This document shows, in pieces, positions 33,979 to 43,186 of a stretch of 64,000 bases of DNA (its first letter is position 1; each line of letters opens with the position of its first letter). The notes under the pieces were generated by a model, which was not told where the DNA came from, ran no database searches, and saw nothing but the letters and a program-made list of their open reading frames with translations. The translations under genes were made by a program, and so were the position numbers. Source of the DNA: Hyphomicrobiales bacterium (GTDB lineage Bacteria > Pseudomonadota > Alphaproteobacteria > Rhizobiales > Rhizobiaceae). Location of the stretch: positions 62,001 through 126,000 of the forward strand of contig UCHD01000001.1 in assembly GCA_900472175.1 (NCBI GenBank). Reading direction: 5' to 3'.

Positions 33979-35265
33979 GCATGGCCCTTTCAAGGATTGT
34001 GGCGGTCCGGCCGGTCAGGGCATTTGACGGGAATGCGCAGTGATACTGTGGCTGGCACGGCGTGCCGGCTGCGATCCTTAGCATTGATTGCCGTGCGGCC
34101 GTACCGGCAATCATAGCCGGCGGCGCACAAATGCTGCGCGGATCGATCGCAACTTGAAATGCGGCCGGAGTGTCGTGGGTTGGCTTTGAATAGAATGGAT
34201 ATTCGACGCGTTGACGCCGTCTTGCGAGTGGCAAGGGCCGACAAAGTGGACGGCCACGTTCTTTCGTGGCAGCGAGAGAGACGTCAATCTACCCGCCCGG
34301 CCCTATTCTAAATCTAATAGCAGCCGCGTCCGGTCCTTGCGGACGACAGGCCTTTCGCAGATTTTTCAGCCAATTGATACCCCGATTTTTACAAGGCAGG
34401 TTGCTGTGCCATCGGGAGGGGAGGCGGTTGCTGGGCACGGGAACCGCAAACGGCTCCGCCGTCACCCCGCGCCGGGCAACAGGCGGTGTTCATTGAACGG
34501 TTTGCATGGCCGTTTGCAGTGCAGGAAAAACGCTATTCCGGGATTTTGGCTGGGGAACCTGGATTCTCACATTGTTTCAATGGCTTAACAAGATTGCCTT
34601 GAAATCCCCTCTGTTTTTCCGTCGCGAGCGACCGTGGATGCCACCTTTGTGCCCTGGCTTTGGGCATCAGTCAACATGGCGGGCGGAGCGGTAATAATTT
34701 CCGCTGTCGGACCTCCGGTTGCGGTGCCGCATCGAGGCGGCCAATATCGAATTCAACCTGACCGAGGCGCCGCCGGATAATATCACCGAAATCCTCGTCA
34801 TGATCTGAATCGGGCCTGGCAGGTTGGCACCTTCCCGCGCTTTTCAGGTTTCGACCGAGCCGGCCGACACCGTGGCGCATACGACTTTTCAGAGTGCTGC
34901 CAGGGTGGCATCAGGGCGGGATGTTGCCAATCGGCTCGAGAAGCCAGCGTTTGTTAAACCAGTCTATCCTCCAGTTAGTCTCGCCCGGCGGAGTTTGATG
35001 ACAACTTCACCCACGCGGTGTGCAGAAGCAGTCAATTGAGACATGATGGCCCGCCAAGTTCACTTGAATTGGATGAACGGTAGTCAGAGTGCTATACGCC
35101 CCAAAAATGATCGTCGAACGCATCGTATGCTTACAACAGGCCCTGTCCGCGTTTTCGGCCTCTTTCTTGCAAAACGGTCAGCCCACTGCCGGCCTCAAAA
35201 TGGACGTGGCCGCCTTTCAACTCGGAAATATGCGGAGCCACCGAGCAACCCGGAAATCGGTTAAT
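33979..35265. other. Gene-poor, degenerate junction region
   Basis: About 1.3 kb without a supportable gene. It contains one copy of the 140-bp repeat (34562-34703). A short frame ending at 34808 (last residues NIEFNLTEAPPDNITEILVMI in part) reads protein-like but has no start and may be a gene remnant. The stretch marks the left side of the defence island. Confidence 0.5.
34562..34703 (+). repeat. Diverged direct repeat, left copy
   Basis: 142 bp starting GATTCTCACATTGTTTCAA and ending AATAATTTCCG; a second copy lies at 39280-39417 in the same orientation. Roughly 80 percent of positions agree, the best stretch being GGATGCCACCTTTGTGCCC and the following CATCAGTCAACA. The two copies bracket the OLD/UvrD gene pair. 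Confidence 0.85.
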
Positions 35266-35373
35266 TCATAACGTTAGTCCGAAGGGCCGTCTTGTTGTTT
35301 CCGCTCCCGGGAGGAAGTCGCAGAAAAGATCGGCCAAGTCCTCGACCGTCTGTGCTTCGCGGAATGACAGCAT
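35266..35373 (-). pseudogene. Short reading frame behind the UvrD gene, probable truncated gene
   Basis: A 35-residue frame starting [20 protein letters not shown] with its ATG two bases after the UvrD stop codon, as expected for the next gene of an operon. It then ends after [15 protein letters not shown]. The N-terminus reads like the start of a larger protein; the rest seems lost at the degenerate junction. It could instead be a genuine micro-protein. Confidence 0.4.
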
Positions 35374-35375
35374 AA

Positions 35376-37193
35376 TTAGTCGCCCTCGGCCTCCTCCATG
35401 CGCGCTTCAAGCTCGTTCAGGAAGGGTGAGCGTCCCCAATGCATTCTCCCGCGGCCCGTATCGACATAACCGGAATATAACATGTGAATTTCATCGCGGG
35501 CGCGCGTCAGGCCCACATAGAACAGGCGGCGGCTCTCCCGCCGCGCCGCAGGAAGTTCGTTGCGCCAAGGCAAGCTGCCGAGATCGAGCCCCACCATGAT
35601 GACCACGTCGTACTCGCAGCCCTTGGCGGAATGCAGGGTCAGAAGGTTGAGGTGAAGCGGCGAGCCATCGCGACCGCCAAGGCTTGCGAGGTCGAGATCG
35701 GCGAGCGCCCCGCCAACCGCGAGCGCCGTCGACATGCGTTCGACCTGTTCAGCCTGATCCGCTAGACTCGGCTCAGCCGCGATCAGCCCATCGAGCATTC
35801 CGTCGCGCAAGGACGCGACGAAATCGCGGGCAAGCCCATCCTCTAGTCTGAGCGACCATAGAAGCCGGGTAAGGCTTTGCAGCTCCGCGCTGGCCTCCGC
35901 CTCCGATATCCGAGCGCGATGAAAGCCGATCCAGCGATCCAGCAGGCCGCGAAGCTGGGGGCGCGCTTTCCGCCACCCGCCTGCGCACCAGGCCGCGCAA
36001 TCCTCGATCCAGCTCGTGAGCGCGACCTTGCGATAAGGCGCCGCTGTATCGACCCTCACAAAGTCGAGGCCCGCAGCCGCGACTGCTTCCGCGACCACGT
36101 CGCCGGCGCGATAGTCTCGATAGAGGATCGCGATGTCGCCGAGCATCCGGCCGCGTTTGGCCGCGAGCGCCGCTGGAATGATCTTGGCGACGGCGTGTGC
36201 TGCCTGCCCCTCAAGGCCATCGTCGCATTCGACCATCGCGATAATAGCCTGGCGGTCGGGGTCGTTCGACTGGTAGCCGCGAGCCTCGCCGAGGGCCATT
36301 TCCGAGGCGCTGACAATGCTTGAGGCTGAACGGTAATTAAGCTGAAGCTGTACACGCTCGACATCGTCTCGCTCGGCCAGTTCCTGCAAAAGAGCCCCAT
36401 CCGCGCCGGTGAAACCGTAGATCGATTGATCCGGGTCGCCGACGGCGAACAGCCGGACCCCTCCGTCGAACGCCATGCGCTTGACGATGCGGTGCAGCGC
36501 CACGCCCAAGTCCTGATATTCATCGACCGCCAGTACAGGAAACTTCGCCTGCAGAAGCGGCAGCACCCAATCGTGCTCCGACACCAGCCGTTGGCCGAAG
36601 ATCACAAGGTCATCGAAATCGACGAGACCGATACGCCGCAGCTCAGCTTCGTAGCCCTCCGCCCACTCCGCAAGCTCCTCCTCTGCCGTCCAGTCTTCCG
36701 ACGTTCGATCGAGGATCGACCGCCGATGGCGGCCGAGGTTCATCGGCTTATTGGGATGACCTGCGCCGAAGAGCCTGTCGCCGATCCGCCGCATCGCCTG
36801 ATCGCTCTGCCGCTGGGTGGCAACGGCAAGCGGAAACGGCACCGGGAGATCGGCAAGGCGACCATAAGGCATCAGCAGATGTCTCAGGCAGAAGCCATGG
36901 ACGGTGCCGATGAAAAGGTTCGGCGCCTCCCGCAAGCCCAGCCGCTCCAGACGGCGCGTCAACTCCCGCGCGCACTCCTGACTATAGGTTATGCATGCTG
37001 CACCTCGCGGCGCGCGCACGTCTTCAGCCATGATCCGGGCAAGCTTGAGCACCAGCGTCTTGGTCTTGCCACTGCCGGGTCCTGCGAGCACGACGCAATG
37101 TCCCGCCGAATCATAGGCTGCTTGCTGGCCAGGATTGCTGGCCAGATCAGCCGCTTGGGCAAGATATGCGGCGCTGACACTACGCAAGGGCAT
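35376..37193 (-). CDS. UvrD/Rep-type superfamily 1 helicase (GajB-like)
   Basis: A 605-residue helicase: Walker A AGPGSGKT at 37-44, motif Ia [26 protein letters not shown], Walker B VDEYQDLG, motif [16 protein letters not shown], motif [12 protein letters not shown], motif [14 protein letters not shown] and motif [17 protein letters not shown]. The ATG at 37193 lies inside the last 14 bases of the OLD-family gene, so the two are coupled. OLD-TOPRIM nuclease plus UvrD helicase is the make-up of Gabija phage defence (GajA/GajB) and of Class 2 OLD systems. It is longer than classical GajB (about 500 residues). Confidence 0.85.
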   Translation of the reverse strand: MPLRSVSAAYLAQAADLASNPGQQAAYDSAGHCVVLAGPGSGKTKTLVLKLARIMAEDVRAPRGAACITYSQECARELTRRLERLGLREAPNLFIGTVHGFCLRHLLMPYGRLADLPVPFPLAVATQRQSDQAMRRIGDRLFGAGHPNKPMNLGRHRRSILDRTSEDWTAEEELAEWAEGYEAELRRIGLVDFDDLVIFGQRLVSEHDWVLPLLQAKFPVLAVDEYQDLGVALHRIVKRMAFDGGVRLFAVGDPDQSIYGFTGADGALLQELAERDDVERVQLQLNYRSASSIVSASEMALGEARGYQSNDPDRQAIIAMVECDDGLEGQAAHAVAKIIPAALAAKRGRMLGDIAILYRDYRAGDVVAEAVAAAGLDFVRVDTAAPYRKVALTSWIEDCAAWCAGGWRKARPQLRGLLDRWIGFHRARISEAEASAELQSLTRLLWSLRLEDGLARDFVASLRDGMLDGLIAAEPSLADQAEQVERMSTALAVGGALADLDLASLGGRDGSPLHLNLLTLHSAKGCEYDVVIMVGLDLGSLPWRNELPAARRESRRLFYVGLTRARDEIHMLYSGYVDTGRGRMHWGRSPFLNELEARMEEAEGD

Positions 37194-38964
37194 CGCGAAT
37201 GCGCTCCAGCGCCCGCCGGATGTAGTCCGGGCACGTATCTTCATCGACATGTGGCGCCAGCGCCTGAGCGAAGCGCCCTTTGCCGATCCGCTCGATGAGC
37301 TTGATTAAGCGCTCCTCATCAAGGGTGTCGGTATCGTCGACCCAGCCCTGGATCAGGTCTTGGGTGTTCTGATTGACCGATAGCTCCTCCTCGATGACCT
37401 GCTGCATCGCTTCGGCAAGGCCGCCGGTGAAGAGCTCCGGCTCAAGCGTATTGCTGTTGACGAAGTAGCCGAACGGTTCGGCGCGCGCGATCACAGCGTC
37501 GACGTCCAACGGCGCGTAGTTCACGCCATTCTCGACCAGCCGCAGCACATTGATCAGCCGCCGGCGGACTAGCGGCGGGTTTGCGCCATTTGGATCCCGG
37601 TCCGTCAGAATGACGTGCGGGATATTCAGTCCCTGCGGTCCCAACAACTTCACGTAGGGCGTGAAGTTTGTGCCGCTCACAGAGCAGACGGTGATGCCGA
37701 GCATATCGAGCGGGATTTCCAAGGCCTCGGCGAATGCAGGGATAAGAAACCGCTCGGCATCGCCCTCGACAAGGATCACGCCTCGCGCGAAGAAGATCTC
37801 ACCGCGGCTGACATCGATGTAACGCTGCAGGTCCGCCTCATCACGTGCCGTCAGGGGCGCCGCGGCCGTGGACACTGCGGTCGTCGCCTCCTCGCCGGCG
37901 TCGTGCCGGAGCAGGACGATTGAGCGGATAGGAGTCACGCTCGCGATATGCGGCGAGTGCGTCGTGAGGATGGTTGTGAGCGGCGGGGTGTCTTCCTCTC
38001 CGTCCCCAGCCCCACCGAGGAAGTACCGGTAGACGAGCCGCTGTACATGCGGGTGAAGGTGCGCTTCGGGCTCTTCGACCACGAAGAACGTATGGTCGCG
38101 CTCGCCATCCGTGACCAGACGATCGAGCTCAAGGCTCTTCAACGCCAGGAAGATCAGATTGGCGGTGCCGAGGCTGGCGTCGCCAATGCCGCGCGCGCCA
38201 TTATCGATCAGCAGCCGCAGGCTGCGCAGCAACGCATCGACGCGGCTTGGCGCAAGACCAAGCGTGAGCGGAACGGCGTGCTGCTCGCCCGCAATAGCGA
38301 TCAACCGTTCGCTGATGCGCTGCGCGGTTGCGACCACCTCGGCATGACCAGCAAGCTCGGCTTGCGCCTCGTTGACTTGCTGCTGGATCTCGTCCCGCGC
38401 GTCTTCGTCGAGCGAGGTCGCCAGTTCCTCGATGAGAGGCCTCAATGGCGAGTTCCGCCAACTCGACAGGTCCTTCTCGGCGTCGCGCAGTGCGACCTGG
38501 ACGTCGAGCGGCAGCATCCGGCGGAAGGTCGAACCGATCAACATATCAGGATCGTCGCCGCCGAAAATGATGTACTCGTATTCGGCCGGGCTCTCAGGCA
38601 CGCGGCCGAGATTTGCCTTCGGCTGAAAGCGGTACGTCAGACGCGCAACCATAGGCGGACCCGGATCGACCACGCAGTCGTTGAGATGCGCCATCAATCG
38701 CGGATCGTGGGTAAAATCGGTCAGATCGACAGAGATTTCGATGGTCTTGCCGAGCTTGTCCTCGCCCATCCCATCCCAGAAATGTTCAAGCCCGAGCTGG
38801 CGATCACGTTCCGACAGGCCCGGATCCAAGATCAACTGCAGGGCGCGAATGAAATTGCTCTTGCCGACCTTGTTTTCGCCGACAATGACGATGCTCTCGC
38901 CGGTTTCGACGTCAATGTCCGAGAAATTTGCGAAATTGCTTATTCTTACCCTTGAGATGCGCAA
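37180..38964 (-). CDS. OLD-family ATPase with TOPRIM nuclease domain (GajA-like)
   Basis: A 594-residue protein: ABC-type ATPase with Walker A GENKVGKS at 29-36, Walker B FFVVEEPEAHLHP near 290-302 and H-loop THSPHIA; then a C-terminal TOPRIM domain with the catalytic Glu in VEGDAERFL near 398 and the acidic TDRDPN near 453. Class 2 OLD proteins and GajA are DNA nucleases whose activity is restrained by NTP; phage-caused nucleotide depletion releases it. The start is TTG at 38964, six bases after AAGGA. First gene of the unit with the UvrD helicase. Confidence 0.85.
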   Translation of the reverse strand: MRISRVRISNFANFSDIDVETGESIVIVGENKVGKSNFIRALQLILDPGLSERDRQLGLEHFWDGMGEDKLGKTIEISVDLTDFTHDPRLMAHLNDCVVDPGPPMVARLTYRFQPKANLGRVPESPAEYEYIIFGGDDPDMLIGSTFRRMLPLDVQVALRDAEKDLSSWRNSPLRPLIEELATSLDEDARDEIQQQVNEAQAELAGHAEVVATAQRISERLIAIAGEQHAVPLTLGLAPSRVDALLRSLRLLIDNGARGIGDASLGTANLIFLALKSLELDRLVTDGERDHTFFVVEEPEAHLHPHVQRLVYRYFLGGAGDGEEDTPPLTTILTTHSPHIASVTPIRSIVLLRHDAGEEATTAVSTAAAPLTARDEADLQRYIDVSRGEIFFARGVILVEGDAERFLIPAFAEALEIPLDMLGITVCSVSGTNFTPYVKLLGPQGLNIPHVILTDRDPNGANPPLVRRRLINVLRLVENGVNYAPLDVDAVIARAEPFGYFVNSNTLEPELFTGGLAEAMQQVIEEELSVNQNTQDLIQGWVDDTDTLDEERLIKLIERIGKGRFAQALAPHVDEDTCPDYIRRALERIRDALA

Positions 38965-39193
38965 ACCCGTTCCTTGACTTCAATGAATCACATCAACTGT
39001 AGATTTAACATTCCAAGGCGGGTGTCCGCTATGCCTGTGTTGTCAGTCGATGCCGAACTGTCTCCTTTCGGCCCCAGAGTGGTCGTTCGCCACAGTTTGC
39101 TCGTGGCACTCGGGCATTGTCCCCAGCCGTCGCGTTTGAAAGTTCTGATCTGGGGAACGTCAAATTCAAATTGCCGGGAAACTAAAGCCAAGC

Positions 39194-39219
39194 ACCGGAA
39201 AAGACGCCGTTTTTCCGGT
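39194..39219. other. Hairpin upstream of the OLD-family gene
   Basis: Inverted repeat ACCGGAAAA / TTTTCCGGT around GACGCCGT, 230 bp upstream of the OLD-family start. T-runs allow terminator function on the plus strand; the purpose is unclear. The surrounding 38965-39540 has no gene. Confidence 0.5.
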
Positions 39220-39279
39220 GGGGGAAGGCAATTACTGAAAAGGAAGAAAAAGGTCCTAATAGACCTGCCTAGGGGGTAC

Positions 39280-39417
39280 GATTCTCACATGTTTCAAAGG
39301 CTTGTTGAAAAGCCTTGAAATTCCCTCTGTTCTCCCATCGCGAGCGACCTTGGATGCCACCTTTGTGCCCTGGCCTTGGGCATCAGTCAACAGGACGGCG
39401 AGCGGCAATTATTTCCG
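39280..39417 (+). repeat. Diverged direct repeat, right copy
   Basis: 138 bp, partner of 34562-34703, starting GATTCTCACATGTTTCAAA and ending AATTATTTCCG. Differences are scattered substitutions and two or three small indels, so duplication is old. Confidence 0.85.
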
Positions 39418-39540
39418 TTTTCCGCCCAAAGTGGACTTCTAGGCTAATAAGCGCCCGCGAATTCGAATCTTCCATTTCGAGTCGCGAGTAGCCCCACTGG
39501 TATGGATTAAGTCCGCTCGACGGCCGCATTAGTGGTAAGC

Positions 39541-40101
39541 TCAAACTCGCGGCCAGCGGAAGAGACGTTCTTTCGAGACGCGGAAACGGTGGTGCGGAAA
39601 CATCTCCATGTACCAAACGAGGTGGCCACGACAAAAGTCTTTGAAACCTTCATCAGACCACAGGGTCCTAAGCTCGGTTTTGCTAAGTCGTTTTTCAATT
39701 GCCTCACTCTGTTTCCTATTGAATACTCTCCCATTATACGGGTCCATCTTCGGCCACGTGCGGTTTTGGTGCTGCCAGTGTCCGTGGGGTGTCGAGGGAT
39801 ATGGATCGGGATCGGCCTTAGTAAAAACCCAACCGAGATAGGTGAAATGAACGACGCCGGGCGGCGACGCATCGCTCTGATCGCCACTTTCCGACAGCTC
39901 TGAAGCGAGCGGGGGTTCTGGGTCGCCGTGATCGGCCACAGGCTCGTGCTTCTCGTCTTCCTCTATGCGAGGATCGGTTATGAATCCTGGTAGGTCAAAC
40001 ACCCATGCAGCGACATCGCAGCGCTCCCTAAATTCAATAATACCAATGAGCCCGAACTCGAAGTGCAACTCGGCGAGCGTTACCAGTGTGGAGTAGGACA
40101 T
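39541..40101 (-). CDS. Hypothetical protein of the defence island
   Basis: A 186-residue protein I do not recognise. An N-terminal region (LAELHFEFGLIGIIEFRERC) is followed by an acidic, low-complexity stretch (about 47-78) and a compact C-terminal part with the striking aromatic motif GHWQHQNRTWPKMDPYNGRV (about 106-125), then a helical HLVWYMEMFPHHRF end. No membrane segment. It lies between the repeat and the kinase/radical-SAM cluster; ribosome site is weak. Confidence 0.55.
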   Translation of the reverse strand: MSYSTLVTLAELHFEFGLIGIIEFRERCDVAAWVFDLPGFITDPRIEEDEKHEPVADHGDPEPPLASELSESGDQSDASPPGVVHFTYLGWVFTKADPDPYPSTPHGHWQHQNRTWPKMDPYNGRVFNRKQSEAIEKRLSKTELRTLWSDEGFKDFCRGHLVWYMEMFPHHRFRVSKERLFRWPRV

Positions 40102-40254
40102 GGGGAGTTCATTTCCTGGCTATGATGGTAAATCCTAACGGCTCCATTGCGCCCGTGAGACGTCCGCAGCACAGCTCGAAAGCGGACAATGCGCGGAATG
40201 CTACTGAGGTCGGTCTCGGTCGACACGGTGGTATGGGGGTCGGTGATAACTGGG

Positions 40255-41040
40255 TTACCTACCGGTTTGACGCCGGTGAAGGATATCGCTGACCTCCTCG
40301 ATCGCGGAGCATACCGAAGGTGTGTTCTGGATTAACGCCAGCGCCGAGACGCATAGACGGCGCCGGGAGTCCTTCATGCAGACCTTTCCAATCGACGTCT
40401 CCACTCCTTGGGCGTCCTCAACGTAGTGATGTAGCAGACTCGTTTGAGACGGATGCACCCACTCGGACAGCCCCCTATAGGTCAATTCGTTACCGCTTTC
40501 TTGATGACCTGTGAGGTTGATCTCGACCTCGAACATATAACGCATGGCGTTCAGAACATGGACTCCTTGTGCGGCTTCGGCCAACATTCTTTCTCTGGCC
40601 TCTTCGGTGAAATAATAGTCGTTCAGCGAGTACTCGCCGCCTTTCAGGGACTTCTGCTCATCCACCTTGATGCGGGAGCTGTTGACGAATGCCAACACCT
40701 TCTTGCCAATCCGATCAAAGTCATCGCCCTCTGCCGCCTTGGTGACTTCATTGAGCGCGTACATGCCGACTGCATGGGTTTCCATCAAGCATCGCGCCAG
40801 AATGCATGCCGATGCCGCGCGATCCGCATCCACAAGCAGGACCGCGTCGTCAAAGAGATCGATGACACGGTTGTTGACCGTTCGGCCGAAATTGGCGAAC
40901 AGTTGCCCAGCGGAACCGGGAGCGGCTCGCCCATAGGCCCGCCCTAACCGTTTGGCCATCCCGGCTCTTGCCCTAAGAGAAGCGAGATGGATAGTCTCCG
41001 TCTCCGCCAAAAACTCTGCTACGCCATAGTCCTCGCTCAT
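40255..41040 (-). CDS. Unknown helical protein coupled to a nucleotide kinase (DUF5677-like?)
   Basis: A 261-residue, mostly helical soluble protein. SACILARCLMETHAVGMYAL, a GKKVLAFVNSSRIKV segment and LTYRGLSEWVHPSQTSLLHH resemble proteins annotated DUF5677, whose members are of unknown function and frequent in defence islands; the assignment is tentative. Its ATG overlaps the stop of the thymidylate-kinase-like gene (ATGA), so both are translated together. There is no sign of a transmembrane anchor. Confidence 0.65.
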   Translation of the reverse strand: MSEDYGVAEFLAETETIHLASLRARAGMAKRLGRAYGRAAPGSAGQLFANFGRTVNNRVIDLFDDAVLLVDADRAASACILARCLMETHAVGMYALNEVTKAAEGDDFDRIGKKVLAFVNSSRIKVDEQKSLKGGEYSLNDYYFTEEARERMLAEAAQGVHVLNAMRYMFEVEINLTGHQESGNELTYRGLSEWVHPSQTSLLHHYVEDAQGVETSIGKVCMKDSRRRLCVSALALIQNTPSVCSAIEEVSDILHRRQTGR

Positions 41041-41693
41041 GTGTCCGCTCCCAAACTCGATCCCCGTTCCACGTCGAGCAGGCCGGACCGCGAGACGACC
41101 GAAAAAATCGCTTCGGACACTTCTTGGGGACCGCGACCTGCCTCAATCACATGACAACGTCCCGGATCACGTTCTGCGGCGGCTAACAAGGCTTCCCGGA
41201 TCCGGACGAAATCCCTAGTGGCTTCGGAGGGATCCTGATCGATTGCGTCGCTCCGGGCGGCCCGCCGCTCCATTGCGACGGCCGGATCGATATCGAGCAC
41301 GAAAGTCAGATCGGGCATGGTCTCGCCGACGGCGGCTTCGGTAACTAGAGAGAACAGCGGCTCGGAAACGCCGGTGCCATGGACCTGAAACGCATAGGTT
41401 GAGTCCAGAAACCGATCGCTAACGACCCAGCCGCCCGCCTTCAGCGCCGGTCGGATCACACTCCTGACGTGGTCCACCCGCGCAGCCGAAACTAGCAGCA
41501 TCTCCTCGAGCGGAGACAGCCGGTTCGGCCTCGGCGCGATCAGGATGGTACGCACGCCCGCGCCGATCCAACCGCCATCGGGTTCCTTGGTTTTGACGAC
41601 TTGCAAGTTCATCGAGCGGAGTGACGCGGTCAAGTACTCTGCCTGTAACGATTTTCCGCTTCCGTCGATACCCTCGATAGTTACAAACGGCAA
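41037..41693 (-). CDS. Thymidylate-kinase-like nucleotide kinase
   Basis: A 218-residue P-loop kinase: GIDGSGKS at 8-15, KEPDGGWIGAGVR (the dTMP-binding DR/GG region), SDRFLDSTYAFQVHG with the conserved Asp-Arg, and a lid with MERRAARSDAIDQDP. It should transfer phosphate to dTMP or a related nucleotide. It is unlikely to be the housekeeping tmk because it sits in a defence island, starts with TTG (GGGGA upstream) and is coupled to an unknown gene. It is divergent from a radical SAM gene across 46 bp; nucleotide kinases accompany prokaryotic viperins in a comparable way. Confidence 0.8.
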   Translation of the reverse strand: MPFVTIEGIDGSGKSLQAEYLTASLRSMNLQVVKTKEPDGGWIGAGVRTILIAPRPNRLSPLEEMLLVSAARVDHVRSVIRPALKAGGWVVSDRFLDSTYAFQVHGTGVSEPLFSLVTEAAVGETMPDLTFVLDIDPAVAMERRAARSDAIDQDPSEATRDFVRIREALLAAAERDPGRCHVIEAGRGPQEVSEAIFSVVSRSGLLDVERGSSLGADT

Positions 41694-41739
41694 TGCTTCC
41701 CCCTATATAGTGCAGCCAAAGTCTCCCGAAGCGGTCCGA
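41694..41739. promoter_or_regulatory. 46-bp divergent control region
   Basis: The only space between the start codons of the kinase and radical SAM genes. It holds a TATATA element near 41704 and AGCGG before the radical SAM ATG. So short a region must contain overlapping promoters or rely on promoters inside the genes. Confidence 0.5.
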
Positions 41740-43176
41740 ATGATTAGATCCAGCGTCGTCACTTTCGTCTCGGCCGGCATGCTCTCGCCCAAGAAGCGGG
41801 ACCACGTGCTGGCGCGCCAACAGCTATATCTCAACTACGGCGCGCTGTCTTTGGCGACCAAGCTGCAACTGGCCGGTCGCGACGTCGCTCTCTTCCACGG
41901 CGAACATCGCGACCCTGAGGACCTCTTTTGTCAAATACGCGATAGCGGCCGTTTCCCGTCGATCTACCCGCTTATGATCTCGATCCCCAGCTTCTATGCG
42001 CTGCCATGGGCGCAAGCGTTCTGCAAGCTGGCAAAAGCCGCGGATCCTGAATGCCGGCTCGTTGTCGGTGGGCGGTGGGTGGTCGGACCGGATCCGGAGT
42101 GGCTTCGGGGGCTGCTACCCCAAGCCGACGTCTTGGCCCCCGGCCTCAGCGAGGGTGTCATCGAGCGGCTCTTGACCGAGAGCCCCGTGCTGAAGCGGGT
42201 CGCGGAGCCGGCTCCGGGTTTCACCCTCAACCATCTCCTTGTAGACGGTTATCGCCGATACCAACCGAGTGTCGAGGCATCGCGCGGCTGCGGAATGGGC
42301 TGCGCTTTCTGCGAGGAACGGGATATCAAGGTCGAGAAGCTAGGTGACGCGGCCACATTGGCGGCATCGATGGCGTTGGTCGGTGAACAATACAACGGGG
42401 AGGAAATCCGACCCTATCTGCAGGCCTCGATGTTCTTGCCAACCGCTCGGTGGGCCTCTGCATTTGCAGTCGAAATGGCGAGGATCGGACTTAACATGGC
42501 TTGGCGGACCGAGACGAGGGTCGACGCCATTACCACGCAGACGCTCGTCTCGCTAGCGGAAGCGGGCTTGGGCGTGATCGATTTGGGCCTCGAGACTGCA
42601 TCGCCCCGCCAGATCCTGGCGATGAGAAAAGCCGACAACCCTGACCGTTATCTTCGTCGGGCTTCCGAGTTGTTGGAGACATGCCGGGACCACGGCGTGA
42701 TGGCTAAAGTCAACGTGCTGCTTTACGCGGGAGAAACTGAGGAAACCCTGGCTGAAACGACCGCCTGGCTTGATGCCCATGCCAGCGCCATCGCTGGGGT
42801 GTCGGTCGGTCCGGTCATTGCCTACGGCCCACCCAAGACGGCTGACTTGCTACTTGATGACTGGCGTCGCCTTGGCGCGCGGCCGGTCGACACGACCAGC
42901 GCGGCATCTACCGGGATAACTACCATGCACCTAAGCACCGCCTTTCCCGCCGAAGCGGCGGAAGTTGCGAGCCTCCAGCTCTCTCGCAGATTCATGGACG
43001 AAGACGCTTACTTCGAGCTCAAGAGCTTTTCATATTATCCCCGGGATTATCGTCGCGCTGACTTCGAGCGCGACGTGGCCGCGTCCGACGCGGCGAAGCT
43101 CCCGTTTACTGTCCGCAGGCGCGACGCGGCCAGGGTTGATCATGACCAGAATTTCGATGAGGCGAATTTAAAATGA
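41740..43176 (+). CDS. Radical SAM enzyme with B12-binding-type N-terminal region
   Basis: A 478-residue protein. The N-terminal 170 residues have the alternating pattern of a cobalamin-binding Rossmann-like domain as in B12-radical-SAM proteins, with ECRLVVGGRWVVGPDPEW. The radical SAM domain follows, with cluster cysteines C184, C188 and C191 in RGCGMGCAFCEE. Later LGVIDLGLETASPRQI and MAKVNVLLYAGETEET are typical barrel strands. It lacks the viperin pattern. The HD phosphohydrolase gene starts 10 bases after its stop. The frame is open upstream through the kinase gene; the ATG at 41740 is the start of the conserved sequence. Substrate unknown, possibly a nucleotide (inference from neighbours). 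Confidence 0.75.
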   Translation: MIRSSVVTFVSAGMLSPKKRDHVLARQQLYLNYGALSLATKLQLAGRDVALFHGEHRDPEDLFCQIRDSGRFPSIYPLMISIPSFYALPWAQAFCKLAKAADPECRLVVGGRWVVGPDPEWLRGLLPQADVLAPGLSEGVIERLLTESPVLKRVAEPAPGFTLNHLLVDGYRRYQPSVEASRGCGMGCAFCEERDIKVEKLGDAATLAASMALVGEQYNGEEIRPYLQASMFLPTARWASAFAVEMARIGLNMAWRTETRVDAITTQTLVSLAEAGLGVIDLGLETASPRQILAMRKADNPDRYLRRASELLETCRDHGVMAKVNVLLYAGETEETLAETTAWLDAHASAIAGVSVGPVIAYGPPKTADLLLDDWRRLGARPVDTTSAASTGITTMHLSTAFPAEAAEVASLQLSRRFMDEDAYFELKSFSYYPRDYRRADFERDVAASDAAKLPFTVRRRDAARVDHDQNFDEANLK

Positions 43177-43186
43177 GGCGAAATTT

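Noticed and set aside
33979..35265. Several short frames in the junction region
   Set aside because: None has a ribosome site with a protein-like sequence; one fragment ending at 34808 may be a gene remnant but lacks a start.
41037..41693. The kinase as the cell's housekeeping tmk
   Set aside because: It lies in a defence island, is coupled to an unknown gene and starts with TTG; housekeeping tmk usually sits with holB and metG-type neighbours.
41740..43176. Radical SAM protein as a prokaryotic viperin
   Set aside because: It has a B12-binding-like N-terminal region and lacks the viperin sequence pattern and size; only the gene neighbourhood is similar.
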